Shown in pieces: positions 34,901 to 46,900 of a stretch of DNA of 64,000 nt (positions are counted from its first letter, which is position 1; every line of letters begins with the position of its first letter). The position numbers were made by a program, and so were the translations under genes. This stretch comes from Spodoptera frugiperda (taxonomy: Eukaryota > Arthropoda > Insecta > Lepidoptera > Noctuidae): the NCBI RefSeq assembly GCF_023101765.2, contig NC_064239.1, forward strand, positions 10,250,315 to 10,314,314, in the 5' to 3' direction. A model generated the notes under the pieces. The model had not been told where the DNA came from and made no database searches. It saw only the letters and a list, made by a program, of their open reading frames with translations.

Positions 34901-37900
34901 GAGATTCTTGAGAAACGTTACTAGAAAGGAAAAATCATTTTAACCAAACATTGCTTGGTTAATTAAATTACTTAACAGAAGAACAATTCCAAAAAAAAAT
35001 TATCAAGCTCAGATTCAGGATTCAAGATTGTGAACTATATTAAGAGTTGCAGATGTAATATTTTTTTGAGACCTATTGAAGGTCTCAAGAATTGGTGCCC
35101 ATTTTTCAAGGTCAACCGAATTTTAGTGTTATACGGAAATATTTTTAGTGGAACGATATTCAAGTCATATCTTTGAAAACAATTGGAAGGTAAATTATTT
35201 CTGATTTAAAAAATTGCTAATAAATATGGAGATAGTTGGAACTCGACTTACGTTGATTCATTTTTGCTGCGGTTGTGTAAACTAAAAGCACGCCTGCGAG
35301 AGTAAAGAATGTGTCTACAGTCATAGTGGCCGCAGTAATCCATAAAGCTTCAGCAGAAAACATCCACTGTAATCCAAATAAATATTATTTAATCAATTTC
35401 TTATTCCGTTCACAGTAATTATGTAGATAACGTAGTAACTAAATTCCGAAAATAGCGGATTTTTTTGTTTAATCTCATACACGTGTAATTATCGGAAATA
35501 AAGTTTTGCAATCTGATTATTTTATAAATCAAAGCAGATTAAGTTTTCATTCAATTAAAATTATTTAGACAAGAAGATGAAACTATTGAAGAACTTAATA
35601 GGTACTTACAATTTGTGCGTCAGCAGGGTTCGCTATGAACGATTCCGTACTGAACGTGTGTCCTATAATGACCCACAGCATGGCGAGAGTTCTGATCCCA
35701 TCAATACATTGTAAGTTCCCACCACTGGAACTAAACGTTGTCAGTCGTTGCCCATTTGTGTAAAAAGAAAATGATCGACCAAGGGTACTCATTTGTTTTA
35801 CATCTGTTAACAAAATGAAAATAGTTACTTTAAGAAAAATTCAAACTGCAATAGCGTTTTTTATGGATGTAAATGAACAGATAGATCACTTGGTGGTAAA
35901 CAATTGGTGTTGTTCATAGACACCTAAAACATCAGAGGAGTTACAAGTGCCTTACTGGCCTATGCCTATTTCATTACAGGATCCAAAACAGTTATTCGTG
36001 TCTTTGACCCACGCGACTTCAGTGTTCCGGTGTTTTCATAGTTGCATCTACTGCAGATCTTGGCTTAAAGTTTTGGGAGCTAATTGTGGGCGTGTCCCAA
36101 TAAAAAAAGTGCCGGCTTTTAGATGTAAGGGTTATGAGGATTGGGGTTTCGGGGATTGAGGAGATTGTGGAGGCGTAATTGGGTTTTACTACTAAGTTTA
36201 GGTAGGTTGAATATTTATTATTAAGAAAGTATATGAAAATTATAATATTCACTCACCTCTCTTCAGTATAAAACGATAGCAAACGTCGTAGCTTGTACTT
36301 ATTATAGCAATAAATCCTATTACGGAAAATATTACTCTGAAAGAGGAAAAACCTGGTTTTAATATGAATTATTTATCAAATAATGAGCTTGAGGATTGAG
36401 TGGAATCTTCAGTAGTAAAAAGAATCAAAAGATGTTTGCTTGTAAGGATGCAATTATGTAGTTCTCTAAGTATAAAATTAAATAAATGTTTTGATAAAAA
36501 TTAGCAACAAGTTAATGTTGTAGTAACTAAAAATATTATAATATGTCATTAATGACACTAAAATAAAATAGTCCGTAAAAACACCCGTGACCTATCTTAA
36601 AATGCAAACCGAAATTTAGACAAGAATGGATTACCTACGTATTTTGGTAAGAACTCAACTATTAATAAACGATTACGATTCAATGATAACAAAACTATTA
36701 AAACACAACTATGGATTAACTTACACGGCAGCCGTATCTGCAGGGGACCATGGTTTGTCATTGGGAATGCGACAATAATGTTCTGTGTAACGGAATCCTA
36801 CGGCTGTGATGTTGAAGAGTAATAAAGATATTGCTTGCTGAGTTGTGCATGGTTTTGGGATGCACACAGCCAATCTGAACGTCATCCAAATAAGAGGGTT
36901 CGGAGGAGTCGTCCTGGAAACAACAAATTTCTTGAAATACAGTTGTGTTTCGTTGTGTGAGTGAGGTTACCGTAGGCCCAGTTACCTTTCCTAATCTTCT
37001 CAATCCCCCCAATTCGCTAACAGCCCTAAAATTCCAAATCCCCAAAAGGCCGGCAATGCACTTGTAACGCTTCTGCTGTTTCGGGTGTTTATGGGTGGCG
37101 GCGATTGCTTACCATCAGGTGATCCGTCCCTTCGTATACCGCGGCTTATACCACAAAAAATCCAACTTGTTTTAAAGTTGTAAACTAGTCCTCTGATTAG
37201 TTGACAATTTCTATCACGAACATCAGAAATTGAAGGCTAAGCTCTATTTTATTTAAAAGAAAGTTAATTTTTACATGTCACAGTGCTAAATTAAACTGAG
37301 CTCTATTTCATTTAAAAAAAGTATTTTTTTACGAGTATATGTCACAGTGCTAAAGTAAAACAGTTAGTAAATACTAACCTAGTATCATCCTCAAATTCTT
37401 CAAAATTTCCACTCAAGAGTTGTAATTCACTTCTTGTCTTATAGTATTCTTCTATCAACTTCATAGTATCATTGTCTACTTGCAAGGAGTATGGATCAAA
37501 TTGTGAGTATATAGTATCTTGAGGGCGAGGTAAATGAAGTGTCTGATTGACTGGAACCAGGATTGAGCAGTATTTGCCCTCAATATGCATGTCTTCTAGT
37601 TGATGATCGATGCCCAAACATTGGTGGTAGTTTCCCATATCCACTGAATTTCCAGTTAATACTCCTCTTGGTGTTCTTATACCAGCGTCAGCAACTGTCA
37701 ATAGAATTTTAAGTCAAAATTCAAAAATAGTTACCATAAAAGTATTTGTATAAAGTTTTATCACTAGAAAACTCTTGAGAAAAAGTAAAAGTCACAGGTG
37801 AGGATTTCAAATGGCACTAATAGACAAAAACTAGTCTCGCACTCCAGTTGTCTAACACTTTTTTAATATCTAACTACGTTTGTTTGTCCGTCAATCACGT

Positions 37901-38228
37901 TGAAACTACATATCGGATTTTGATGAAATTCAGTACTCAGACAGGCTATGAGGTAACTTGGGTGATACGATACTTTTTATCCCACTGGAACGCGGGTGAC
38001 GCCGCTGGCAGAACTTAATAGTGAGCAATAAACTCATATAAACTTACATTGAAGCATCAACATGGGGTTACTTCTTATCGTCCTTATTTGCCGATGACAC
38101 TCTTCTGCATCAATCACACTTTCATATAATTCTGAGTCAACTGCTGGAGTCTTTCTTCCAATCTCATTATAACCGAGCGCAAAAAAAGAACTTAAAAATA
38201 AAATTAATATTTGAATCTTGAGTGCCAT
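31956..38228 (-). CDS. nrf-6-like: NRF-6-like membrane acyltransferase, gene A (13 exons, 711 aa)
   Basis: Nose-resistant-to-fluoxetine-6-type protein. Exons in coding order: 38228-38048, 37694-37379, 36913-36725, 36336-36257, 35803-35610, 35366-35252, 34920-34706, 34302-34109, 33698-33563, 33203-33017, 32688-32546, 32471-32363, 32032-31956. All junctions are GT..AG and sum to 2136 nt without a stop; intron phases are 1,2,2,1,0,1,0,2,0,1,0,1. The protein has a signal peptide (residues 1-19) and an NRF domain (about 35-220; 'ADAGIRTPRG', 'GNYHQCLGI', 'VCIPKPC', 'HYCRIP', N-glycosylation site 'NQT'). A multi-pass acyltransferase-3 domain follows (about 230-690) with R293-x10-H304 in 'DGIRTLAMLWVIIGH', a motif known to matter in bacterial relatives. 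C. elegans NRF-6 is linked to epithelial transport of lipids and drugs; the substrate here is unknown. The tail after the last membrane segment is only ~25 residues. ATG context is AAAAATGG. Confidence 0.93.
32733..32862. other. GC/CpG-rich island inside gene A intron 10
   Basis: About 130 bp with very high G+C and many CpG ('acaccggggaagcgcggggt', 'gcagcgctcgcgccacgg', 'cgcggccactaagctctc'), set in AT-rich intron DNA between exons 11 and 10. It gives a small minus-strand open frame without recognisable content. It is absent from gene B, whose matching intron is only 82 bp. Origin unknown; probably an inserted repeat. Confidence 0.6.
33262..33428 (+). mobile_element. LINE 3' fragment in gene A intron 9
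   Basis: Encodes an RT C-terminal-like piece ('WNSLSESVFPDGYNLGVFK'-type, diverged), then a 3' tail with 'cgcatcatcacttaccatca' and 'ggcgagacagcggctacacg'. Inserted antisense to the host gene, clear of both splice sites. Related fragment at 39810-39960. Confidence 0.65.
34345..34425 (-). repeat. R5 fragment in gene A intron 7
   Basis: 'cagtaagagtctgacactcc', 'ctctcgcctcgtccagggtg' and 'gagaagtcattggatgattt' match R5. It begins about 40 bp upstream of the exon 8 acceptor, and the read-through open frame includes it. Confidence 0.6.
35890..36187 (-). mobile_element. Diverged short LINE-derived element(s) in gene A intron 4
   Basis: Read on the minus strand the region carries LINE 5'-block/linker sequence (36120-36187, 'ggggtttcggggattgagga') and 3' tail sequence (35890-35965, 'aacatcagaggagttacaag'). 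About 150 bp of unrelated sequence with a second 'gtgccggcttttag' lies between them. It is either one element with an insertion or two nested fragments. Confidence 0.55.
36941..37160 (+). mobile_element. Short LINE-derived element in gene A intron 2
   Basis: 'gtgtttcgttgtgtgagtga', 'ggttaccgtaggcccagtta', 'aaaaggccggcaatgcactt' and 'cgattgcttaccatcaggtg', ending in 'ccacaaaaaa'. Same structure as 14163-14431, lacking the first ~60 bp. Antisense to the gene; it starts 28 bp upstream of the exon 3 acceptor. Confidence 0.75.
37874..38022 (+). repeat. R7 copy in gene A intron 1
   Basis: 'gtttgtttgtccgtcaatca', 'tcggattttgatgaaattca' and 'acgcgggtgacgccgctggc' match 27886-28066. Ends about 25 bp from the exon 1 donor. 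Confidence 0.65.
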
Positions 38229-38415
38229 TTTTGCACTTTTTTCCAGTAGCGCTTGGCTGCGCAGAGTAAATAATTAATAAATCGAGAAGATTTTTTAATT
38301 TATGTTATAATGTTTATGTAATCTAATCTAAAGTTTGATTATTATTTAATATTTCAATTCAACCATGTTATTAAATCTTTAAATTATATCGATAAGGTCA
38401 CGGAAAGAGATTTGC
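38229..38415 (-). promoter_or_regulatory. Gene A 5' flank with blocks shared with gene B
   Basis: Upstream of the ATG, sequence near the start codon ('ggaaaaaagtgcaaaaatgg' on the coding strand) and 'ttatttac' then 'cgcagc' recur upstream of gene B. Farther out, the plus strand shows 'atatttcaat' (38349-38358) and 'cggaaagag' (38401-38409), both also present in B in the same order. A 'cttatcgata' on the coding strand is a possible GATA site. No transcript start can be set from sequence alone. Confidence 0.5.
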
Positions 38416-38849
38416 GCTTACGTAGTGTCTTGAATGCTTAGCTTGGGATTAAGATACCTTTAGTAAATATGTGAATAAATTATCGATCCGGAGTTATAGG
38501 TACCCGGACGCGGATCCAGGCCATTTTTTTATTTGCGTATCTACAATTTTATTTTATTTTTGAATATTATATTCAGATTGAATCGTTCTGTAAATTTTAT
38601 CCATTGGAATATTCAAATATTTGAAGTATGTGAAGTTCAAGATTTGGCACAATATTCATCTATCCTTAAAATTGTTAAGGTTTATCAGTTTATTCATGTC
38701 GTTTATAGTATGGTCAATTTGTGAAAAAACTAATTTTTCACTTTTTTCGGATGGATCTTTTGTAATGAAAAATGTTAAAAAATGTTTATTAAACTCTTAT
38801 TAGGTTTATACTATTAATTAGGATTTGCACCTCTAGGATTTTTTGCAAC

Positions 38850-38993
38850 CGTAGCTGCGTGCGAACTATCTAGCGGGTTTACCGGAGTTCCGGCTTGAAA
38901 AGCAGGAGTAGGAATGGAGTGGTTTTAGTCCGTAAGAGTCTAATACTCTTTCTCGGGAAGGCGGGAGTAGTCTTTGGATGATTTTCTCCCCCT
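38850..38993 (-). repeat. Dispersed repeat R5
   Basis: 'taccggagttccggcttgaa', 'aagcaggagtaggaatggag', 'ccgtaagagtctaatactct' and 'tctttggatgattttctccc'; inverse orientation to 12985-13165. Confidence 0.6.
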
Positions 38994-39809
38994 TAAAATT
39001 TCTGTCAAAACATTTTCTGTTTTGTGGGTAGTGTGTCTCCTCCTTAACAAATTAATTAGTTTTCTTAAATACCTACTTAGATAAAAAGGTATTATGTAAA
39101 ATTAAAATATTGATTGATTGACAAAATCTTTATCCTTGTTGCTGTGTGAATTTTTCGTCATAAATGACAACTGGATAACCCACCTGATGCTTTTCTAGTA
39201 GATGACATTTACCAAACACGCTATTGAATAATATTCTATGCTAACTAGAATAATGGTTTTATCTTTCTTTCTTAAATCCCAAATAGAAGCTTTTAAAAAG
39301 TAAGAGGTTTCTCTTAATTGTTGTTTTCAAAAGAATGTTTCCTTTCAAAAATATTTGCGGTAATTTTTTTGCAAGACGTCAAAATATTTATGAAAGTAAC
39401 GAAGCCGACGTTTCCGTAATAATGAACAAATCTGTGATATTGATATAAAATTTCCTCAAAATACAGGTGGAACATAATGTTGATAAAATGTATTAAACCT
39501 TTCGGATAAGCTTTATCATAGTAATCAAGTTAGGAAGTCTCACTGATAACGCATGAGAACTGCACGTGGTACATTCAATTTCCAATTTATTACCAAAAAT
39601 GAAAACTGAATTGTAAACAACCAGTTCAAAGTTTTTTAGGCCTTTCGATATTATATCGGATACATTTCGGATGTGCGGGGGAATTGCACAAACTTAATTC
39701 CATCCAATCTATTTCATCATCGCACTACCAGAAAAAACAGCTAAGCATCACCGTTATATGGAAATGTTCCTTTTTCCGAAGCTTTTCGCTTCAAGTTTCC
39801 TTGTGCGAA

Positions 39810-39960
39810 CAGCAAAGGATTGGAACTCTTTGCCATAGTCTGTATTTTCTGTAGGGTACAACCTGGATGTCTTCAAGCCTCGGTTAAAAAGTAGCTTATG
39901 GGCAGGCATGCTCCATTGAAGGTTGTATTATCGCTTACTATAAAGTGAGATAATGAGAAA
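39810..39960 (+). mobile_element. LINE 3' fragment
   Basis: 'attggaactctttgccatag', 'ggtacaacctggatgtcttc' and 'gcttatgggcaggcatgctc' parallel 33262-33428 (RT C-terminal piece plus tail). Frame broken. Confidence 0.6.
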
Positions 39961-40019
39961 AAAGAAAACAAAAGTTAAATTATCTGTAATTAAATATCAT
40001 TTTTCTATGTGGAATACGG

Positions 40020-40107
40020 AACAGCTCATTAGGTGATGAGCCACTTGATGGTAGGCGATCAGTCACCGTCACAAGTGCGTTGCCGGCCTCTAAATACACT
40101 CTTACAA
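40020..40107 (-). mobile_element. LINE 3' tail fragment
   Basis: 'gagccacttgatggtaggcg' and 'acaagtgcgttgccggcctc' are the inverse of the conserved 'aggccggcaacgcacttgt' and 'ttaccatcaggtg' tail. Confidence 0.6.
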
Positions 40108-40781
40108 TACAATGGAAAAGTTTTCCTATTACTACAATTAAACGGGATGTTTGGCCCAATCAAGCGGGCGTCAGTGAACAAGACATTTTTTTTTCGTTAA
40201 GTAATTTATATATTTGTGTCTTAATATTTCTAGTTACATTATAGTATACCCAACAAAAATTTTAAAATATCTTAAAATGTAGATACATAAAATACTACTG
40301 ACGTATTTGAATGAGGTAAATAAAACCCAGCGGAAATTTTCAAATCTGATATATTTCTAATCACTCGACTTCACACGCTCTCTTCATACCTAGTTACATA
40401 CATTGATAAAACAATATCACATTCATTCAACATCGGATTACAATTAATTAATATTAAAATTAAAGATATGACTATCTACCTAACAATATTCGACGATAAA
40501 TCAAGGACAAATCTTACATGTTTATCGATAATGATTGAGATAAAAAGGTTTAATTTGATCTTGTGAAAACGATAGATATTAATTACGTAATCAAAGCTAC
40601 TGATTCCGTTTGGCACTGATATGATATTTTGTAGTTAATTTAGTACTTAGCGGTGTATATGTAGTGGTGCCCCAGAGGTTTAAGACCTCTTTCTTCCTCT
40701 TTTCAGACTCTTCTAGCACGAAGGTGCGAAACCTGGGCTGTATGTACTTTCTAAGATTATTTAGAAACCACTGACAAACGG

Positions 40782-40960
40782 TGAAGGAAAACATCGTGGA
40801 GAAACCTGGGCTTATAATTTTCTAACATTATAAGTTCGAAATCGCCAATCCGCACTGAGCAAGCATGGTGATTGATGCTCAAGCCTTCTTCATGCGAGAA
40901 CAGGCGTTGGTTAGCAGTGGCCACTAATAGGCTGTTGATGTGATGTGTAGTTAATATCAT
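40782..40960 (+). repeat. LINE-type 3' repeat (R6) just past gene B
   Basis: 'gaaggaaaacatcgtggaga', 'aagttcgaaatcgccaatcc' and 'gatgctcaagccttcttcat' form a unit related to 63595-63712 (inverse). It starts about 40 bp beyond the gene B stop, so B's 3' UTR probably runs into it. Confidence 0.6.
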
Positions 40961-40999
40961 GCGTTCTATCTCAGAGATTACTAACAATTTCCATAATTA

Positions 41000-43900
41000 T
41001 TATCTAGCTACATTATTTGAGCTTACACTAGCACCGTTCTCATTTATTACTTCTACATTTTCTCTAATATCGCCACTCACTTCATTAATTTCAACTTCCA
41101 CATTAGATTTTTCTGGAATTTGATTTGTATTTGAGTCCCTGTCAATGGCTCCAATAACATTAGTATGGTCAATTTTATCTTCAATAGAAGGCTTTGTGAC
41201 ACTTGGACTATCACTCATATTGTTTTTATCATGTTGTTGTTTATCTTCGTTTGGTTTCTTAGTTGGTTTTCCTTTTGTCACTGTAAAAAATACATCATTT
41301 AGTATTGTATAATACTTAGCACAGCAAAGAACATCTTAATCAAAATTAGAAATAGAATATTACCAGAATCGGTCAATAGCTTGAAGAGAACTGTTATAGG
41401 AGAGTCGATAAGAAGAATGAAGAAGAAAGAAACTGCCACAGACAACGCCACATATGCAAAGAACTTAAATACCTGTAAAATGAAACAATAATTTAAAATT
41501 GGTAAACGTTCTACAAATGTTCGTGTTCGTGTATGAAAAATTAAATGATTATAGAAATACTTACAAAGTTCCCTACAGTAAAGTAGAACGGGGCAACAGC
41601 AGAACCATTGATGGAAAACATGATTGGATAGTGGAATAAATACATCGCATAAGATAGACGTGCCGGTAATCGCCATTCGTCAAGCGATAGGAACCAATTA
41701 ATCGGGCCTGTAAATAAGAAATTATATGATAGAAGTTTTGTAGTTTTAAAGGTAGATGATACTATTTATATAGAACTCTAATGTCTTACCAGAATATCCA
41801 TGAACGCAAGCGATTATCAACCAACAGATGGCAACTGCATAAGTAGGTCTCATGAAGGAGTTCATCAAGTTGTCAATTAATTGATTTTCCCAGTCAAACT
41901 GCTTGATGCTGTACTTGAAGTAGAAGATACCTCCTAGTATACCAGCAAAGCATGCCCAGAAGAAGACGGCAATGATCTGAAAGAAGACATTTTGAGTTAG
42001 AATATCTATAATAACTGATGGTAAAATAACTCTTCATGTAAGTCCTTTTTTTCTATATCTTTATAGAAAAGTATTTTTGATTTCTAGGGGTATGTCTAAT
42101 TGCATCTGGAACTTACCCATGGAATCTGTATTCTGCTCTTGCGATAGAGATGTAGAATGTATCCACAAATCATGCCGACGAAGAATGGAGAGGCTCGTGC
42201 AAGGGTATTAAAATAATACTCAAACATAAAGTCCATCATTTCTGAGAAACGGCTGAAAAACAATTCAATTTTTACTAATATTACCGTCTATGGTTAAGAG
42301 CAATAAACAATTCTTAGTATGAAAATTAAGGTAGTTGGTTACCTAGGTACCAAATTTCCAGCCTGCCTGTTTATACTGAAGCAGTAAATTGTGGATCCTA
42401 TCAACACAGCAATAAGACTTCCAATCAGTGCGATCCAAGATTGAAGTTTCTTTCCACTGAAGACCCAGAATAGAACTAGTGGTGACACGAAGTACAACTG
42501 GAAGTCTATGGCCATGTACCAGGAGTGGGGAATACACTAGAACATAAATATTTTATAAATCAGATGCACGTTTTAAAAAAATCCATCGCTATTTTATGTA
42601 ATAATCAGTGATAGGAATAGATAGTTTTTATTACACTAAACTTTGAAGAACGGAGGAAAGAAACGGAGACTTCCTTCCGAGAAAAAATATAGTATTAAGG
42701 AAGTCCCCGTTTCTTTTCTCTGTTCTCTGTTCAAAGTTTAGGCTAATAAGCACTACCTATTTCTAGCACTGGGCATAATTTATATTATAAACTTACCATA
42801 TTTTTCAAATGGACTAAATTTTGGATATGAAGTAAGGTGGACCACCAATTATTTCTACATCTTTGTGTTTGTTCAATTACTGTGTTCCAGTGAGGTCCAT
42901 CGGTAAACTGATTCAAGTATGAAGCCTGAAGAAGTACTAGAGCAGCCAACAATGGTGTCACACGTACGTAACGGTTCAAGTAGAACCAGTGGAGATTCTT
43001 GAGGAAAGTCACTGGAAAACAAATCATCGTATGCTTAAGGTTTAATAGTTTTCATTTAGGGTCGATTTTTCAATCATCAGAAAACTTTTATTTATTTATT
43101 GAATAAAATTGACGTGTGACAGTTTCTGATTTGGTGTAATTGAATTTGGAATTCAAAATTATTCCTCTGTTAAAGTTATCTGGCATTGGAAAAAAATTGG
43201 CCCTTAGAATAATTATGGTGTGTCATTTACATTGTTAGCATGATTTTTTTTCTAAGCATAATTTCCCCTCTTCATTGGTTTTAAAAAGCCAATATTAAAG
43301 TCCGTCTTTGAAAACAGAATGAGGACTGAGGAACCTGTTTGATAGGTTCTGAATTTAACCCTTATATTCCATAGTTTCTATTAGTTTACAGCTAAGCACT
43401 GGTCTTGAAATAAACCTCTATTTTAATTATCTATTCTTACTCACTTTGTTTCATTTTAGCTGCAGTTGTGTAGACCAATAGCACGCCTGCGAGAGTAAAG
43501 AATGTGTCTACAGTCATAGTGGCCGCAGTAATCCATAAAGCTTCAGCAGAAAACATCCACTGTAATCCAAATGATAATAAATTGTTTAATCAATCTCAAA
43601 TGTCAGTCACCTTGATTAAGTAATATTAGTCCTTAATTCATGAATGGTAAGGGACTTTTTTTCTTATCTATTGCTTTATATACCTAATATGTATAACGTT
43701 CATTGTTAATGATGTCGATAAAGTCATGCCATATGGCATTTAGTTCGCCTTATGTACCACAATTTAATTGTATTGTGTACATTAAAGATTACATAAATAA
43801 AGGATGATTTAACTTCCTTTTTCTAACCACAATAAAATTATCTGTGTGACATTTATATTGCAATGCTGTTTATGATTATATGGACCCAGAGCCTGGTTTG

Positions 43901-46900
43901 AAACTTATCTAGTTACTTCGTTAAACAGACCGTATGAGCAAAACCGTAAAATATTATTCTTTGACTGCCAATAGAATACTGTTGAAGGCAAATCCTCCGC
44001 TAAAGTCGGTCACCGGTGACCTTCGTGGCGTTTAAAGTGTTAATTAGTACAAATAATTTGTTTAGAAATGTATAGAAAAAATAATTAATTTTGCTTACAC
44101 TTTGTGAATCAGCAGGGTTTGCTATGAACACCTCCGTACTGAACGTGTGTCCTATAATGACCCACAGCATGGCGAGAGTTCTGATCCCATCAATACATTG
44201 TAAGTTCCCACCACTGGAACTAAACGTTGTCAGTCGTTGCCCATTTGTGTAAAAAGAAAATGATCGACAAAGGGTACTCATTTGTTTTACATCTGTTGAT
44301 AAACATGATTTAGAACATATCAATAATTTATTTATGACAAAAAAAGAATGCGATTATTCGCACGAAGATAAAGATAAGATATTACATAATTTTTGAAGAG
44401 TATTCTGATGCAAATGAAATATTATATGTTAATTATAAAGACATTGAGTTTCACTAAAAATCACGGTTTATTTACGTAAATTAATGGAGAAAAGCTCTAT
44501 TAGTTTCGAGACACAGAGGGACTCTTCATCATGAGCAGCGTGGGCGGACGTGTTGACGTCGCGCAGCCTAGAGCTTTTTCCATTAATTTACGTGAGTAAA
44601 CTAATTTTTAGTTAATTTAGTATGTCTTACGATGGTAATTATAAAAATATGATATTAAGTTTGTTTCACTCACCTTTCTTGAACACGAAACGGTAACAAA
44701 CGTCATAGCTTGTACTTATTAAGGCCACAAATCCTAGCACAGAAAAGATTATTCTAAAACAAAAAGATAAAAAGATTATTACTTATTTACCATTTTATCA
44801 AAACTATGATTGAAATAAAAATTGTAAGAAATTAAAAGTTTTGTTTTAAGAACTGCTTTTTAGGGTTCCGTAGCCAAATGGCAAAAAACGGAACCCTTAT
44901 AGATTCGTCATGTCTGTCTGTCCGTCCGTCCGTCCGTCCGTATGTCACAGCCATTTATTTAAAAAGTATTACAACGATGGCCAATCACAAATAGATTAGT
45001 AGGGTCGTATTTTCCCTCACTTATAATCCGACGGGACGATATTTTGCTACGACCTACATTTTTTCTTTTAAATTCATGTCTTTACATGGTTTTCGCTTAA
45101 TATGATGCTCCCAACCTCTTGTTCAACAGTAAGTAAATCTAATGACGTAGATCAGAAACTATTCATTAATATCAGCAAGCAAGCACAGATGTTCTTCATT
45201 ATTGATAAGATTTGTTAGTACATTTATATGATTATATTGATTGAAACAGGATTAATACTTACATTGCGGCGTAATCAGCGGAAGACCAGGGTTTATCATT
45301 GGAAAGGCGACAATAATCCTCGCTGTATTTAAATCCTACAGCAGATACGTTGAAAAATAGAGAAGATATTGCTTGTTCTGTGGTACATGGTTTTGGAATA
45401 CACACTGCCAGTCTGAATACCATCCAAATGAGCGGATTTGGAGGCGTCGTTCTGGAAAAAAAAAATAGTATAAGATACAAATAATCCCAACTAGTATCAT
45501 GAATGTGGAAGAAAGTTTGTTTATTCGTTTTCTTATAACCTCTTGACACTGTGTAATCGACTAGTCTAGTGTAAATTATACATAAATACAATTGAGGTTG
45601 CAAAGAGACGAAGCGATGGGTAAATACTAGTAAGGATAGATTTTATTAAAGTGATGTAGCAGTACCAAGATTTGTTTAAAATATCGTTCAAAATTCAGCT
45701 GTCTAATGGCCGTCTGATGAATTTAATCTTAATGTCTCCATATCTCGACCTATTACTTACTTTAAGCTGGTTTGGAGGTCACAGATTAGAAAATATAACA
45801 TTGAAATATAGACCTTCGGTTATAGATCTGTATACTATTTTGGCACGTGCTTCTGCTGATTTTATCTCTTGCTCGTGCTGATTTTACGGAAACACGAGTA
45901 GTACTTATTTCGCGTGATGCTTGGAAAAATGTATGAGCGTACTGTTTAGAAAGTAATATTACATTTTATTTTCGATTATATTGGTGAACAATGTACAACG
46001 ATGTATAACAAAACGTCGTGACACATAAATGTATTAAAAAGAAAATTCATTTAGAATATTCAATTGACTTATTTAGGGAGTGCTAATAATAATTAAAGTG
46101 ATAAAATTCAGAGATTGAAAGATTGATGTTAAATGTCGGTATGAAATATTTAACAATACGTATTTTTGAAACCTATCTTTAATAGTTTATACGTCAACAA
46201 GTAATAAAAAGAAATACGGTGGAATGAGAAATAATTATTTAGCCTTACCTTGTGTCATCATTAACTGCATCAAAGTTCCCACTCAACATTTGTAATTTAT
46301 TACGAGTTTTGTAGTATTCTTCTAGTAAACTCAGAGTTTCGTTGTCCATTTGCAAAGAGTATGGATCAAATTGTGAGTATATAGTATCTTGAGGGCGAGG
46401 TAAATGAAGTGTCTGATTGACTGGAACCAGGATTGAGCAGTATTTGCCCTCAATATGCATGTCTTCTAGTTGATGATCGATGTCCAAACATTGGTGGTAG
46501 TTTCCCATATCCACTGAATTTCCAGTTAATACTCCTCTTGGTGTTCTTATACCAGCGTCAGAAACTAGAACATAAGGTTCAAATAAGATTAAATAGTTCC
46601 ACATAAAATATAAGTTTAACGATGTTCACACAAGATTTCCTTAGATTTTTAGCGGTTTACATTATACGTACCTTCCTACATATATCGTATGTGTATCTAG
46701 CAATTGAAATAATAAGATAATCCTGAATAGATATAAAATAAACTGACCTTTTAGAGTCTTAAGAAAAGGTCAGGACTAATTCTATTTTAAGGAGAGGAAA
46801 TCTTAGCATGTGGATCTGACCCGCACTTAAAGAGATTCTATTGAAAAGGACATTTGAAAGACTTGGTATGTATTCACATGGCACTTTTTATATGGTATTC

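Larger units (their letters stand above)
38416..40999. other. Intergenic region between genes A and B
   Basis: Holds R5 (38850-38993), LINE fragments (39810-39960, 40020-40107) and a LINE-type 3' repeat (40782-40960), listed separately. 38416-38850, 38995-39800 and 40110-40780 are AT-rich with nothing recognised. Confidence 0.55.

Noticed and set aside
36725..36726. Alternative donor for gene A exon 3 two bases upstream (GTGTAAG)
   Set aside because: It would put exon 4 out of frame; the GTAAGT donor two bases later keeps the frame and matches gene B.
44921..44942. (CCGT)n run as a CRISPR-like or regulatory array
   Set aside because: It is a short microsatellite inside a known-type moth repeat in an intron.
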